A DNA stretch of 31,174 nt, taken from assembly GCA_964195405.1 (NCBI GenBank), contig CAXMPK010000046.1, forward strand, positions 1 through 31,174. The letters run 5' to 3'. The translations under genes and the position numbers were made by a program. Each line of letters opens with the position of its first letter. Within the stretch, counting starts at the first letter, position 1. Below the pieces are notes generated by a model. That model saw only the letters and a program-made list of their open reading frames with translations. It searched no databases and had not been told where the DNA came from. The stretch comes from CAXMPK01 sp964195405. GTDB taxonomy: Bacteria; Actinomycetota; Acidimicrobiia; Spongiisociales; ZC4RG35. Of the stretch, positions 22,374-29,480 are shown in pieces.

Positions 22374-23489
22374 TTAAGCAGTTGGGGCGTCAGTGAGGTG
22401 GTAGGTGATGTCTTGGGTGATGCTCATGTCCATCACGAATCCAATCATTTCGCCGGTCTCGTCGTCGGGCATGTTGAGATCCATGACGAAGTGAGTCGAG
22501 GAACTCAACTCGGCCATACGGGCGTAACCAGCCTCGGCATCAAACCATGTGGTCATGTTGGAAACGGTTTCGTCGATGATGAATAGGAAACGCAGGTCCT
22601 CCATCAGAGCATCGAGTTCCGCGGTTTCGTCATCAGAGGCCTCCTCGGGGACAAAGGCAGTGAGGAAACCGATTAGGAACTGGGCAAGGTCGAACTCGAT
22701 CATCGACGTCACCGACTCGGTTTCGATCACGAGAACATCGTGACCGTCGACAGCGTCGGCGCGGACGACTTCGGAGTTGATTTCAGTCGTAATGGGATCA
22801 TCAGTCAGGAGACCGGGAAGCTCAACAGTTTCAGACCACGTATCGCCTACCGTGACATCGTCTTCAGGGAACGGCGGACCAACGAATTGACCGGGCGACA
22901 TGCCGGTGCCGGCGAAGTCGCCCAGACCGCCAAGACCGCCCAACTCCCCGCCGAAGAGATCTCCGAGCTCATCGTCCTGGGGAATGATGTTTCCCTGCTC
23001 ATCCACAATGATCGTGATATCGACTGGCTCCAATTCAGCAAACTCCGGAATATCAGTGTCCCCGATCGGCTCGCCGTCCACAGTTCCAGTGATGACTAGA
23101 TCGGTGAAGTCACCGGTGATCGTCACCTCGAAGGTGCCTGGTTCGGAGCCCTCCTCTATTGAGTGACTGAAAGTGGTCGTGCCAGTGAGGTCGATCGCGA
23201 TATCGCCCGGAATTTCCTCGTCACCAAGGGCCTCCGAATCACCTTCGGCCATCATCTCGATCCGCTGATCGATACCTACCTCGTAGGTGTAGGTCTCGCC
23301 CTCAACGAGCCTGTAAGAGAGGAACATCGCCTCGGGGGCCTGGGTCTCCTGGAGGGCAGCCTCCGAGGTCGAGGTTGTTCCCTCAAATGAACCGTCGGTT
23401 GTAGAAGGATCTGATGCGCTGGTCGATGGGCTGCAAGAAGCCGCAACCAGTGCCAAAACTGCAACAAGAGTGAAAGTTCGCAAACTCAT
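22374..23489 (-). CDS. Secreted lipoprotein of unknown function
   Basis: A 371-residue lipoprotein. The signal peptide ends V-A-A-S-C with lipidated Cys at 19, followed by a Ser/Thr/Glu-rich linker to about 50. The body is acidic and beta-rich, beginning Y-R-L-V-E-G-E-T-Y-T-Y-E-V. It has a Gly/Leu-rich loop near 180-200 (G-G-L-G-G-L-G-D). This resembles DUF6263-type extracytoplasmic proteins, but I am not sure of the family. The ATG at 23489 is preferred over GTG 23495 because TAACCT ends 6 nt before it. It is convergent with the HTH gene (4 bp between stops). Confidence 0.75.
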   Translation of the reverse strand: MSLRTFTLVAVLALVAASCSPSTSASDPSTTDGSFEGTTSTSEAALQETQAPEAMFLSYRLVEGETYTYEVGIDQRIEMMAEGDSEALGDEEIPGDIAIDLTGTTTFSHSIEEGSEPGTFEVTITGDFTDLVITGTVDGEPIGDTDIPEFAELEPVDITIIVDEQGNIIPQDDELGDLFGGELGGLGGLGDFAGTGMSPGQFVGPPFPEDDVTVGDTWSETVELPGLLTDDPITTEINSEVVRADAVDGHDVLVIETESVTSMIEFDLAQFLIGFLTAFVPEEASDDETAELDALMEDLRFLFIIDETVSNMTTWFDAEAGYARMAELSSSTHFVMDLNMPDDETGEMIGFVMDMSITQDITYHLTDAPTA

Positions 23490-23495
23490 AAGCAC

Positions 23496-23501
23496 AGGTT
23501 A
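23496..23501 (-). promoter_or_regulatory. -10 element (TAACCT) of the lipoprotein gene
   Basis: TAACCT on the minus strand lies 6 nt before the ATG at 23489, consistent with a leaderless mRNA, and supports that start over GTG 23495. Confidence 0.45.
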
Positions 23502-23535
23502 TCGGCAAGCTCATCTTGTACATTGAGGCATCGGT

Positions 23536-23541
23536 TAGGTT
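23536..23541 (+). promoter_or_regulatory. -10 element (TAGGTT) of the EamA-transporter gene
   Basis: TAGGTT ends 9 nt before the GTG start at 23551. No Shine-Dalgarno lies between. Confidence 0.45.
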
Positions 23542-23550
23542 GCGCGGCTC

Positions 23551-24459
23551 GTGAGCCCGTGGACCCCTCTCGTTGCCGCCACCCTCGGGTGGGGTACCTC
23601 AGCTGTTCTGAGCCGCGCCGCGATTCTCCGTGGGGTGGACACCTTCACACTGGTGCCCCTGCGGATGATTTTCGCAATGATCACGCTGGCTCTGGTGATC
23701 GCGGTAACAAGTCGGTTCGGCACACCAAGTCGCGAGGCATGGAAGAGAGGTCTGCTACTGGGGACGGTGGCAATGGCCATTCCGATGATATTGATGACGC
23801 TGGCGTTGGAGGATCTCCCGGTGAGCCTCAGCGGAGTGTTGATCGCCTTGATCCCGCTGACAACTATCGGAGCAGCCCATTTCTTCGTCCCCGGTGAGAG
23901 GTTTCAGGCGCGATCGCTCCCTGGTCTGCTGCTCGCTCTGGTCGGTTCGGCGGTCCTCGTCGGAGTCGGTGGCGAGACGGTCGATGGGGTGGGAAATCTG
24001 TGGCGTGGCGTTGGTTGGATGATCGGCGGCATACTGATGGCGGGGGTCGGAGGAGCCCTGAGCAGACGTTTCGCCCTCGAAGTGCCCAGTGACCAACTCG
24101 TGCTTCCCCAGTTCACGGTCAACACCGTCGTCCTCATTGTGGCGATCCCTTTGTTCTTCGGTATTGACTTGGCTTCAGTGGACAATGTCAGCTGGTTGCT
24201 CATCGCCGGGGTTGGCGGGCTCGGCACGACCCTGGCCTTCGCCTCATTCCTGATAGCAGCAGGGATGAACCCGGCCTCACGCCTGGCTCTAACCGGCTAC
24301 TCGGTACCGGTGGTGGCCGTCACCTTTGCGGTTCTATTCTTGGGCGAGAGCATCACCTTGGCCATCTTTGGTGGAGCCACCCTCATCCTGACCGGAGTCA
24401 TCCTCGCCGAGCGAGCCACCGACCATGTCCCCGTGCCCGGAGTCACCACCTCTCGCTAG
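23551..24459 (+). CDS. EamA/DMT-family transporter
   Basis: A 302-residue integral membrane protein with about ten hydrophobic helices in two EamA repeats. The first repeat starts W-T-P-L-V-A-A-T-L-G-W-G and ends near 130. The second begins near 145 with W-R-G-V-G-W-M-I-G-G and ends with F-G-G-A-T-L-I-L-T-G-V-I-L-A-E-R. The drug/metabolite transporter superfamily exports or imports small metabolites; the substrate cannot be told. The GTG at 23551 has no Shine-Dalgarno but has a -10 box 9 nt upstream. It diverges from the lipoprotein gene across about 60 bp. Confidence 0.9.
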   Translation: MSPWTPLVAATLGWGTSAVLSRAAILRGVDTFTLVPLRMIFAMITLALVIAVTSRFGTPSREAWKRGLLLGTVAMAIPMILMTLALEDLPVSLSGVLIALIPLTTIGAAHFFVPGERFQARSLPGLLLALVGSAVLVGVGGETVDGVGNLWRGVGWMIGGILMAGVGGALSRRFALEVPSDQLVLPQFTVNTVVLIVAIPLFFGIDLASVDNVSWLLIAGVGGLGTTLAFASFLIAAGMNPASRLALTGYSVPVVAVTFAVLFLGESITLAIFGGATLILTGVILAERATDHVPVPGVTTSR

Positions 24460-24472
24460 ATAGCGAACCTGT

Positions 24473-24526
24473 GACGCCTCGGTACCAGGCGCGCCCACTC
24501 CCGACGCCTCGGAACGAGGCGCGCCC
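24473..24526. repeat. Two 24-bp near-identical copies, each with dyad symmetry
   Basis: Copies at 24473-24496 and 24503-24526 (period 30 bp) differ at two bases. The second holds a perfect 7-bp stem, CGCCTCG-GAA-CGAGGCG (24505-24521). The first holds CGCCT/AGGCG around GGTACC. They lie between the transporter stop and the metG -10 box. They may be a double terminator without a T-tract, an operator, or a REP-like element. Confidence 0.75.
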
Positions 24527-24552
24527 GCTTCGGCTTTGACTGACAGGACCGA

Positions 24553-24558
24553 TACGCT
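24553..24558 (+). promoter_or_regulatory. -10 element (TACGCT) of metG
   Basis: TACGCT ends 9 nt before the metG ATG at 24568, and no Shine-Dalgarno is seen. Confidence 0.45.
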
Positions 24559-24567
24559 CCCGGCGCA

Positions 24568-26259
24568 ATGAGCCGTCATATCCTCGTCGCCGTTGCATGG
24601 CCGTACGCGTCGGGGCCGCGGCACCTCGGTCATCTCGCCGGTGCCTACCTGCCACCCGATATCTTTGCCAGGTATCACCGTCTGGTCGGCAACAAGGTCC
24701 TGATGGTCTCGGGGTCGGACGCAAACGGCACCCCTATCACGGTGAAGGCTGACGAGATGGGCCTGACACCGCGCGAGGTGGTCGACATCTTCCATCCCGA
24801 ATTCCTCGGCTACTGGGAGACACTCGGTATCTCTTTTGATCTCTTCACAACCACGATGACCGAGAATCACCGCACGGTCACCCAGCAGTTCTTCTTGGAG
24901 TTACTCGAACACGGCTATCTCCACAAGAAGATCTCCGAGCAATTCTACGATCCTGAAGCCGAGCGCTACCTGCCTGATCGCTATGTCGAAGGGACCTGCC
25001 CACACTGTGGCTACGAACACGCCCGTGGCGATCAGTGCGACAACTGTGGCCGAACGCTGGACGCTATCGACTTGATCGACCCCCGATCCACTCTGAGTGG
25101 TGCTACCCCCGTGCTTCGTGAAACCGAGCACTATTTTCTCGACCTGCCCGCCTTCGCCGACCGGCTTCAGGAGTGGCTCGAGGGCAAATCGTCTTGGCGC
25201 AAACACGTCAAGAACTGGGCTCTGGGAATGGTGGCAGACATGCCTGAACGAGCAATCACCCGCGACATCGACTGGGGTGTCGACGTACCGGTCGACGATC
25301 TGGGCCCAGGCAAGAAGATCTATGTGTGGTTCGATGCGGTGATCGGCTATCTCTCGGCGGCGATCGAGTGGGCTTCGTACACCGATGACCCCGACCAGTG
25401 GAAGAAATGGTGGAAGAACCCTGAGGCGGAGTCCTACTACTTCGTCGGCAAAGACAACATTCCGTTCCATGCGGTGATCTGGCCGGCGATGCTGATGGGT
25501 CACGGCGACCTCAACCTGCCCACAAACGTCCCCGCCAACCAGTACCTGACTTTCCGTGGTGACAAAGCATCGGCGAGCCGGGGAATCGGACGGTCGATTG
25601 CCTGGTACAACGAGCGTCTCCAGCCGGACGCTCTGCGCTATTCGATCGCGGCAGTTTTCCCTGAGCAAAACGACACCGACTTCAGCGACGACGAGATCCT
25701 CCGCAGAGTCAATGAGGAGTTGGTCGCAACCTGGGGAAATCTGGTCAATCGAGTCCTTTCGATGAGCTCTCGCAACTTTGATGGACTTGTCCCAGAACCC
25801 TCGGAACTGGCCGAAGAGGATCGTCTGATCCTCGCTTTGGGTCAAACCACCCTGGATGCGGTGGCCGCCCACATCGAGCGGGTCGAGCTCCGAGCCGGCC
25901 TGCGATCAGCAATGGATGCCGCCACCGAGGTCAATGCCTATTTGAACGCAACAGAACCCTGGAATGTTCTCAAAGAGGACAAGGACCGTTCCGGGACCAT
26001 CCTCTGGACGGCCATCCAGACGATTGCTGTAATCCGGGTGGCTCTGTCGCCATATCTGCCGTTCTCCACAGAGACGATCGGATTGATGCTCGGCGTCGGG
26101 CCGGCAGTCGAAGGCTGGGACGCTCCGCGGATTCCTGGAGGGACCGCCTTGGGTGTGATCGAGCCAGTATTCATCAAGCTCGAAGAAGACGCGCTAGACG
26201 AAGCGCTGGAAGTTGAAAGCCAATCCGAGGCGTCGGGGTCCAACAAGGGGCAACCCTGA
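24568..26259 (+). CDS. metG: Methionyl-tRNA synthetase
   Basis: A 563-residue class I synthetase that charges tRNA-Met. The HIGH motif is H19-L-G-H22 after W-P-Y-A-S-G. The zinc knuckle has four Cys in C-P-H-C and C-D-N-C. The Y-V-W-F-D-A-V-I-G-Y and Y-F-V-G-K-D-N-I-P-F-H segments are intact. The KMSKS loop reads K333-A-S-A-S337-R-G, so the second Lys is Ala. Actinobacterial enzymes often have a variant here, so this need not mean loss of function. The anticodon-binding helical domain follows, ending in an acidic tail. There is no C-terminal tRNA-binding EMAP domain. Confidence 0.96.
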   Translation: MSRHILVAVAWPYASGPRHLGHLAGAYLPPDIFARYHRLVGNKVLMVSGSDANGTPITVKADEMGLTPREVVDIFHPEFLGYWETLGISFDLFTTTMTENHRTVTQQFFLELLEHGYLHKKISEQFYDPEAERYLPDRYVEGTCPHCGYEHARGDQCDNCGRTLDAIDLIDPRSTLSGATPVLRETEHYFLDLPAFADRLQEWLEGKSSWRKHVKNWALGMVADMPERAITRDIDWGVDVPVDDLGPGKKIYVWFDAVIGYLSAAIEWASYTDDPDQWKKWWKNPEAESYYFVGKDNIPFHAVIWPAMLMGHGDLNLPTNVPANQYLTFRGDKASASRGIGRSIAWYNERLQPDALRYSIAAVFPEQNDTDFSDDEILRRVNEELVATWGNLVNRVLSMSSRNFDGLVPEPSELAEEDRLILALGQTTLDAVAAHIERVELRAGLRSAMDAATEVNAYLNATEPWNVLKEDKDRSGTILWTAIQTIAVIRVALSPYLPFSTETIGLMLGVGPAVEGWDAPRIPGGTALGVIEPVFIKLEEDALDEALEVESQSEASGSNKGQP

Positions 26260-26282
26260 TCGCAGGGTCCACCAGAGTCAGA

Positions 26283-26288
26283 TAGGTT
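26283..26288 (+). promoter_or_regulatory. -10 element (TAGGTT) of the PGPGW gene
   Basis: TAGGTT ends 7 nt before the ATG at 26296, giving a leaderless start without a Shine-Dalgarno. Confidence 0.45.
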
Positions 26289-26295
26289 TCCCTCC

Positions 26296-26514
26296 ATGGC
26301 ACGGATCGGACGAATCGGCGCAGGTTTTGGCCTGATCATCGCCGGCATCTTCATGCTTGTGCTGCCCGGCCCTGGGATCGTCACCATCGTTGGAGGTCTC
26401 GCCCTCCTCTCCAAAGACCTGGCCTGGGCCGGTCGGCTTTCGGAATGGGCGAAAGAGAAGTTCAGTTCGTTCTTTGATAGCGAGAAAAAGGGCGCCGGCG
26501 AGGACCAGATCTAA
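26296..26514 (+). CDS. PGPGW-family small membrane protein
   Basis: A 72-residue protein. A hydrophobic segment (residues 10-23) leads into L-P-G-P-G-I-V-T-I-V-G-G-L-A-L-L, the signature of the putative transmembrane PGPGW family (here with Ile in place of Trp). A charged C-terminal helix (W-A-K-E-K-F, then D-S-E-K-K) follows. The function of the family is not known. It lies 36 bp after metG. Its stop codon TAA (26512-26514) shares two bases with the stop of sodN on the other strand. Confidence 0.85.
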   Translation: MARIGRIGAGFGLIIAGIFMLVLPGPGIVTIVGGLALLSKDLAWAGRLSEWAKEKFSSFFDSEKKGAGEDQI

Positions 26515-26918
26515 CTGGGTGGGTAGACCCCCATGCCCTTGGCTTTCTCGGTCTGCCAAAAGATGTCGCTGATCTCATCAATCAGATCAAGCAGTTTCTG
26601 ACCCTCGGCAGGATCCGCTGACTTTTTGGCCTCACCAGCCTGATGAATGGCTTTCCAGAAGAGGCCATCGAGGTCGAGAAACTCGGTTCGGTGGTCTGCC
26701 GTGAAGAAGTCGGCCCAGAGAACCATCAGATGGTGTTTTACCTCTTCGGCCTGCTTCTCTTTCAACGCGAGAGCGCGAGCCCGGAAGACGTCGTCGTCTG
26801 ACTCCTGATACTTCTGAGCGATCTTCATCACGGACAATGCCTCGATCTTCGCCTGTGCCGGGTCGTAGACGCCGCAGTAGAGATCGCAGTGGGCGTGAGC
26901 GATAGTTACCTGACGCAT
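26511..26918 (-). CDS. sodN: Nickel superoxide dismutase precursor
   Basis: A 135-residue Ni-SOD that turns superoxide into oxygen and hydrogen peroxide. The nickel hook starts at His10 after a 9-residue propeptide: H-C-D-L-Y-C-G-V-Y-D-P. His1, Cys2 and Cys6 of the mature enzyme are all present. Position 5, normally Pro, is Tyr here. The rest (A-Q-A-K-I-E-A, then helices with H-H-L-M-V-L-W-A-D-F-F) fits the four-helix family. The propeptide must be cut to expose His1; the divergent gene encodes the likely peptidase. AGGAGGAG lies just before the ATG at 26918, and a longer frame upstream has no support. Confidence 0.93.
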   Translation of the reverse strand: MRQVTIAHAHCDLYCGVYDPAQAKIEALSVMKIAQKYQESDDDVFRARALALKEKQAEEVKHHLMVLWADFFTADHRTEFLDLDGLFWKAIHQAGEAKKSADPAEGQKLLDLIDEISDIFWQTEKAKGMGVYPPS

Positions 26919-26967
26919 TTTTCTCCTCCTTGTGTGATCGGACACGGGACCATACTCCTGACCCACG

Positions 26968-27918
26968 ATGACGATGAAGCGCTTCCGAATTGCCGAGGAC
27001 TCAATGCGGCCGACGCTGGCACCGGGTGACGAGATCGTCGCCACCGAGTCGCGCCGACCGTTGGTCGACGACATCGTGGTTTTCCCTCATCCCGAGCGCG
27101 ACGACTTCTGGATGGTGAAACGCGTTGCGGAGCCTCCCAAGGATGTCGGACCGGGCCATGTGTGGGTTCTGTCGGACAACCCAGATGCCGCGCTCGCCGA
27201 CTCTAGGACGCTGGGGCCCATCGACCAGAACCGAATTCTGACCAGGGTTGAGCGTCTCGATGGCACCACGTTTCGGGAGGGGTGTGATTTGCTGGCTCTT
27301 GAAGATCGGGCATTGGCCGCGGCGATCGAACGGCATGGAATCCCGGAGTTCTGGTATCGACACCAAGGATTTCCGGTGCTTGTCCTGCTGATCCTCGAAC
27401 AGCAGGTGTCACTGGAGTCGGGAGCCGCGATGTATCACCGTCTCGTCGGGGCGACAGGGGTGATCACGCCGGAGCGGATTGTTGCACTGGGACCAGACAC
27501 GATGCGTTCCCTCGGTGTTACCCGACAGAAGACGGAGTACCTTCTGGGGTTGGCTGAACTCGTGGCCGAGGGGAGCTTCGACATCGAAGGTCTCGCCGAG
27601 GCGTCCGTCTCAGATGCCAGAGCCAGTCTGATCGCGATCAAGGGCATCGGCCTCTGGACAGCTGATGCATATCTCTTGTCGGCACTGCGCCACATCGACA
27701 TGTGGCCGATCGGGGACCGCGCTCTCCAGGTTGGCGCCGGAGAGTTGCTTGGGATGGAGGCGGCGCCAAGCGAAGACGAACTCGAGATCCTGGGTGAGTC
27801 ATTTCGGCCACTCCGAGCCGTCGCTGCCCGCATCATCTGGCACGCTTACCTGAAGGAGCGGGGCAGAGTCGAACCTCCTGACCCAACTATTGCGCGCGGA
27901 GCCCGCAACGACGCGTAG
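26968..27918 (+). CDS. Fusion of Ni-SOD maturation peptidase (SodX, S26) and HhH-GPD DNA glycosylase
   Basis: A single 316-residue frame with two unrelated enzymes. Residues 1-97 match the S26-type peptidase that trims the Ni-SOD propeptide: catalytic S12 in E-D-S-M-R-P-T-L, K51 in M-V-K-R-V-A, and the box S-D-N-P-D-A-A-L-A-D-S-R. Residues about 105-305 form a 3-methyladenine-type glycosylase: F-P-V-L-V-L-L-I-L-E-Q-Q-V-S, the hairpin K225-G-I-G-L-W-T-A-D, and catalytic D250 in P-I-G-D-R-A-L. Just before the second domain, GGGAGGGG (27275-27282) is followed 6 nt later by in-frame TTG (27289), so the glycosylase might also be made alone. The gene diverges from sodN with 49 bp between, which supports the SodX role. 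Confidence 0.9.
   Translation: MTMKRFRIAEDSMRPTLAPGDEIVATESRRPLVDDIVVFPHPERDDFWMVKRVAEPPKDVGPGHVWVLSDNPDAALADSRTLGPIDQNRILTRVERLDGTTFREGCDLLALEDRALAAAIERHGIPEFWYRHQGFPVLVLLILEQQVSLESGAAMYHRLVGATGVITPERIVALGPDTMRSLGVTRQKTEYLLGLAELVAEGSFDIEGLAEASVSDARASLIAIKGIGLWTADAYLLSALRHIDMWPIGDRALQVGAGELLGMEAAPSEDELEILGESFRPLRAVAARIIWHAYLKERGRVEPPDPTIARGARNDA
27275..27291 (+). promoter_or_regulatory. Internal ribosome site and TTG start at the domain junction
   Basis: GGGAGGGG at 27275-27282, a 6-nt gap, then TTG at 27289-27291 in the frame of the glycosylase domain. It would give a protein of about 209 residues starting L-L-A-L-E-D-R-A-L, the natural start of this glycosylase family. Confidence 0.5.
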
Positions 27919-27921
27919 AGT
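27916..27921 (+). promoter_or_regulatory. -10 element (TAGAGT) of the ACT-domain gene
   Basis: TAGAGT ends 10 nt before the ATG at 27932, overlapping the stop codon of the upstream fusion gene. Confidence 0.35.
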
Positions 27922-27931
27922 CGAAATTGTA

Positions 27932-28333
27932 ATGACAGAGTTTGTCGTCGCGATGGAGAATCAACCGGGACGACTCGCATCGCTGACCGAGGCCCTCGCC
28001 GCGTACGGTGTCAATATCGAGGCGCTGACGGCATACGGTCATGACAGCGATGGGACCGTCCGTCTCATCGTTGACGATGCACCCACTACCAGACGTGTTC
28101 TCGACGAAGCTGCCCTCAGAAACGTGGAGAACACTGTGCTCACAGCTGTGCTACCTCACCGTCCAGGTGAGTTGGCGCGTCTCACCCGATCGCTCGCTGA
28201 CGCTGGAGTGAACATCGACGCGATCTATGTTCTACGGGCCAACTCTGACGGGATCGAATTCGCCTTTTCCGTGGACCAGCCCGAAACGGCGCTTCCTCAT
28301 CTCCAGGTAACCGGCGGAACTCTCGTCGATTAA
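27932..28333 (+). CDS. Two-ACT-domain protein
   Basis: A 133-residue protein with two ACT domains and no catalytic part. The first (about 3-65) has E-N-Q-P-G-R-L-A-S-L-T-E-A-L and V-N-I-E-A-L. The second (about 70-130) has L-P-H-R-P-G-E-L-A-R-L-T-R-S-L and G-V-N-I-D-A-I-Y. ACT domains bind amino acids or other small ligands and regulate enzymes. Stand-alone double-ACT proteins like this are common in actinobacteria, but the partner is unknown. The ATG at 27932 is preferred over a longer frame (27890) that overlaps the fusion gene. Confidence 0.85.
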   Translation: MTEFVVAMENQPGRLASLTEALAAYGVNIEALTAYGHDSDGTVRLIVDDAPTTRRVLDEAALRNVENTVLTAVLPHRPGELARLTRSLADAGVNIDAIYVLRANSDGIEFAFSVDQPETALPHLQVTGGTLVD

Positions 28334-28359
28334 GACCTGGGGTAGCGTCCACCCCTTTC

Positions 28360-28365
28360 TAGGAT
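28360..28365 (+). promoter_or_regulatory. -10 element (TAGGAT) of the DUF3048 lipoprotein gene
   Basis: TAGGAT ends 9 nt before the ATG at 28375, without a Shine-Dalgarno. Confidence 0.45.
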
Positions 28366-28374
28366 TCCCTCATC

Positions 28375-29448
28375 ATGCGCACCACAACTGCCAGGTTGGT
28401 CGCGCTCGGATTGATCTTGTCGGCCTGTAGTTCCAGTGCGGCCGAGCTGATCGCCACCACGACCTCAACCACCGAGCCGACAACAACCAGCACGACTTCT
28501 ACAACAACGCCGACGGCTCCAGCAACAACCCTGGACGATCCTGCGACCTCTCTCGTCAACGGTCTCCCCGTCGAGGACGAGGTGTTGCTCCAGCGCCGGC
28601 TCATGGTCGTCAAAATCGACAACCACCCAATAGCGAACCCCCAATCCGGCATCGAAGATGCCGATATGGTGCTTGAGCTGAGAGTGGAGGGGATTACCCG
28701 ATTCATGACCTTCTGGCATGAGTCCGACTCCGAATACCTCGGTCCAAACCGCTCAGGGCGACCAACGGATGCAGCCATTCTCGCCGCATTCGAAGAGCCG
28801 ACCTTTGTTATTTCAGGCGCTCAAGCATGGGTGCAGAGCTTGATCCGCTCCAAAGATGTGAATCTCATAAAAGAACTGTCTGGAGGCACCTTCCGAATCC
28901 CGGAGCGGAGGTCTCCACACAACCTCTACGTCGATACCAATAGTTTGCGCAATACGGCCGACGACCGGGGATTCTCCGACGCTCCACCGCTAGGCCCATT
29001 CTGGGAATTCGGGCCCCTTTCCGCCCAGGCCGACCCGGCCACTTCGGTCACGATCGACTTTGGCAGCTCCGATGTAGTTTGGGATTGGGATCCATTGACC
29101 AAGACCTGGCTGCGAACCGCGTACGGCAAAGAAGGCACCTACCTGGATCCCGACGGGGAGGAACAGCGGGTGGGCGTCCCCGTACTCATCGCCCTCTACA
29201 CGGAGCCCTACACGGCCCACCCGCCATCGGGGGTCTCTGGCAAGTCTCTGCCGAGTTCTCGCGTCACCGGATCGGGTAAGGCTTTTGTGTTTGCCGACGG
29301 TCGGGTGACGGAAGGGACATGGGAGCGTGAGAGGGAGGAAGATTGGTTCACACTTGTTGATAGCAATGGGGAGATGCTGCTGGTTCCACCGGGTAAGTCG
29401 TGGATGTCTTTGGTGCCAACCCAACGGGGTTTGACCATCGAACCGTAG
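28375..29448 (+). CDS. DUF3048 (YerB-like) lipoprotein
   Basis: A 357-residue lipoprotein. The signal ends I-L-S-A-C with lipidated Cys at 18, followed by a Thr/Ser/Pro linker to about 52. The body matches the DUF3048/YerB family: V-V-K-I-D-N-H-P-I-A-N-P-Q-S-G, then A-D-M-V-L-E-L-R-V-E-G-I-T-R-F, and R-S-G-R-P-T-D. The C-terminal domain has G-T-Y-L-D-P-D-G and G-K-A-F-V-F-A-D-G-R-V-T-E-G-T-W. The biochemical role of the family is unknown. It should sit on the outer face of the membrane. Confidence 0.88.
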   Translation: MRTTTARLVALGLILSACSSSAAELIATTTSTTEPTTTSTTSTTTPTAPATTLDDPATSLVNGLPVEDEVLLQRRLMVVKIDNHPIANPQSGIEDADMVLELRVEGITRFMTFWHESDSEYLGPNRSGRPTDAAILAAFEEPTFVISGAQAWVQSLIRSKDVNLIKELSGGTFRIPERRSPHNLYVDTNSLRNTADDRGFSDAPPLGPFWEFGPLSAQADPATSVTIDFGSSDVVWDWDPLTKTWLRTAYGKEGTYLDPDGEEQRVGVPVLIALYTEPYTAHPPSGVSGKSLPSSRVTGSGKAFVFADGRVTEGTWEREREEDWFTLVDSNGEMLLVPPGKSWMSLVPTQRGLTIEP

Positions 29449-29466
29449 GGACCTCGTGAGCGTCGC

Positions 29467-29472
29467 TACCGT
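29467..29472 (+). promoter_or_regulatory. -10 element (TACCGT) of the amidase gene
   Basis: TACCGT ends 8 nt before the GTG start at 29481. The same hexamer lies 7 nt before the pgl start (12533-12538). Confidence 0.4.
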
Positions 29473-29480
29473 CCCAAGCC

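Noticed and set aside
24901..25872. A 323-residue minus-strand frame opposite metG
   Set aside because: It is the antisense shadow of a well-conserved synthetase gene, with no motifs and no start signals.
26919..27074. Longer Ni-SOD precursor starting at 27074
   Set aside because: It runs through the divergent peptidase gene. The ATG at 26918 has AGGAGGAG and gives the expected short propeptide.
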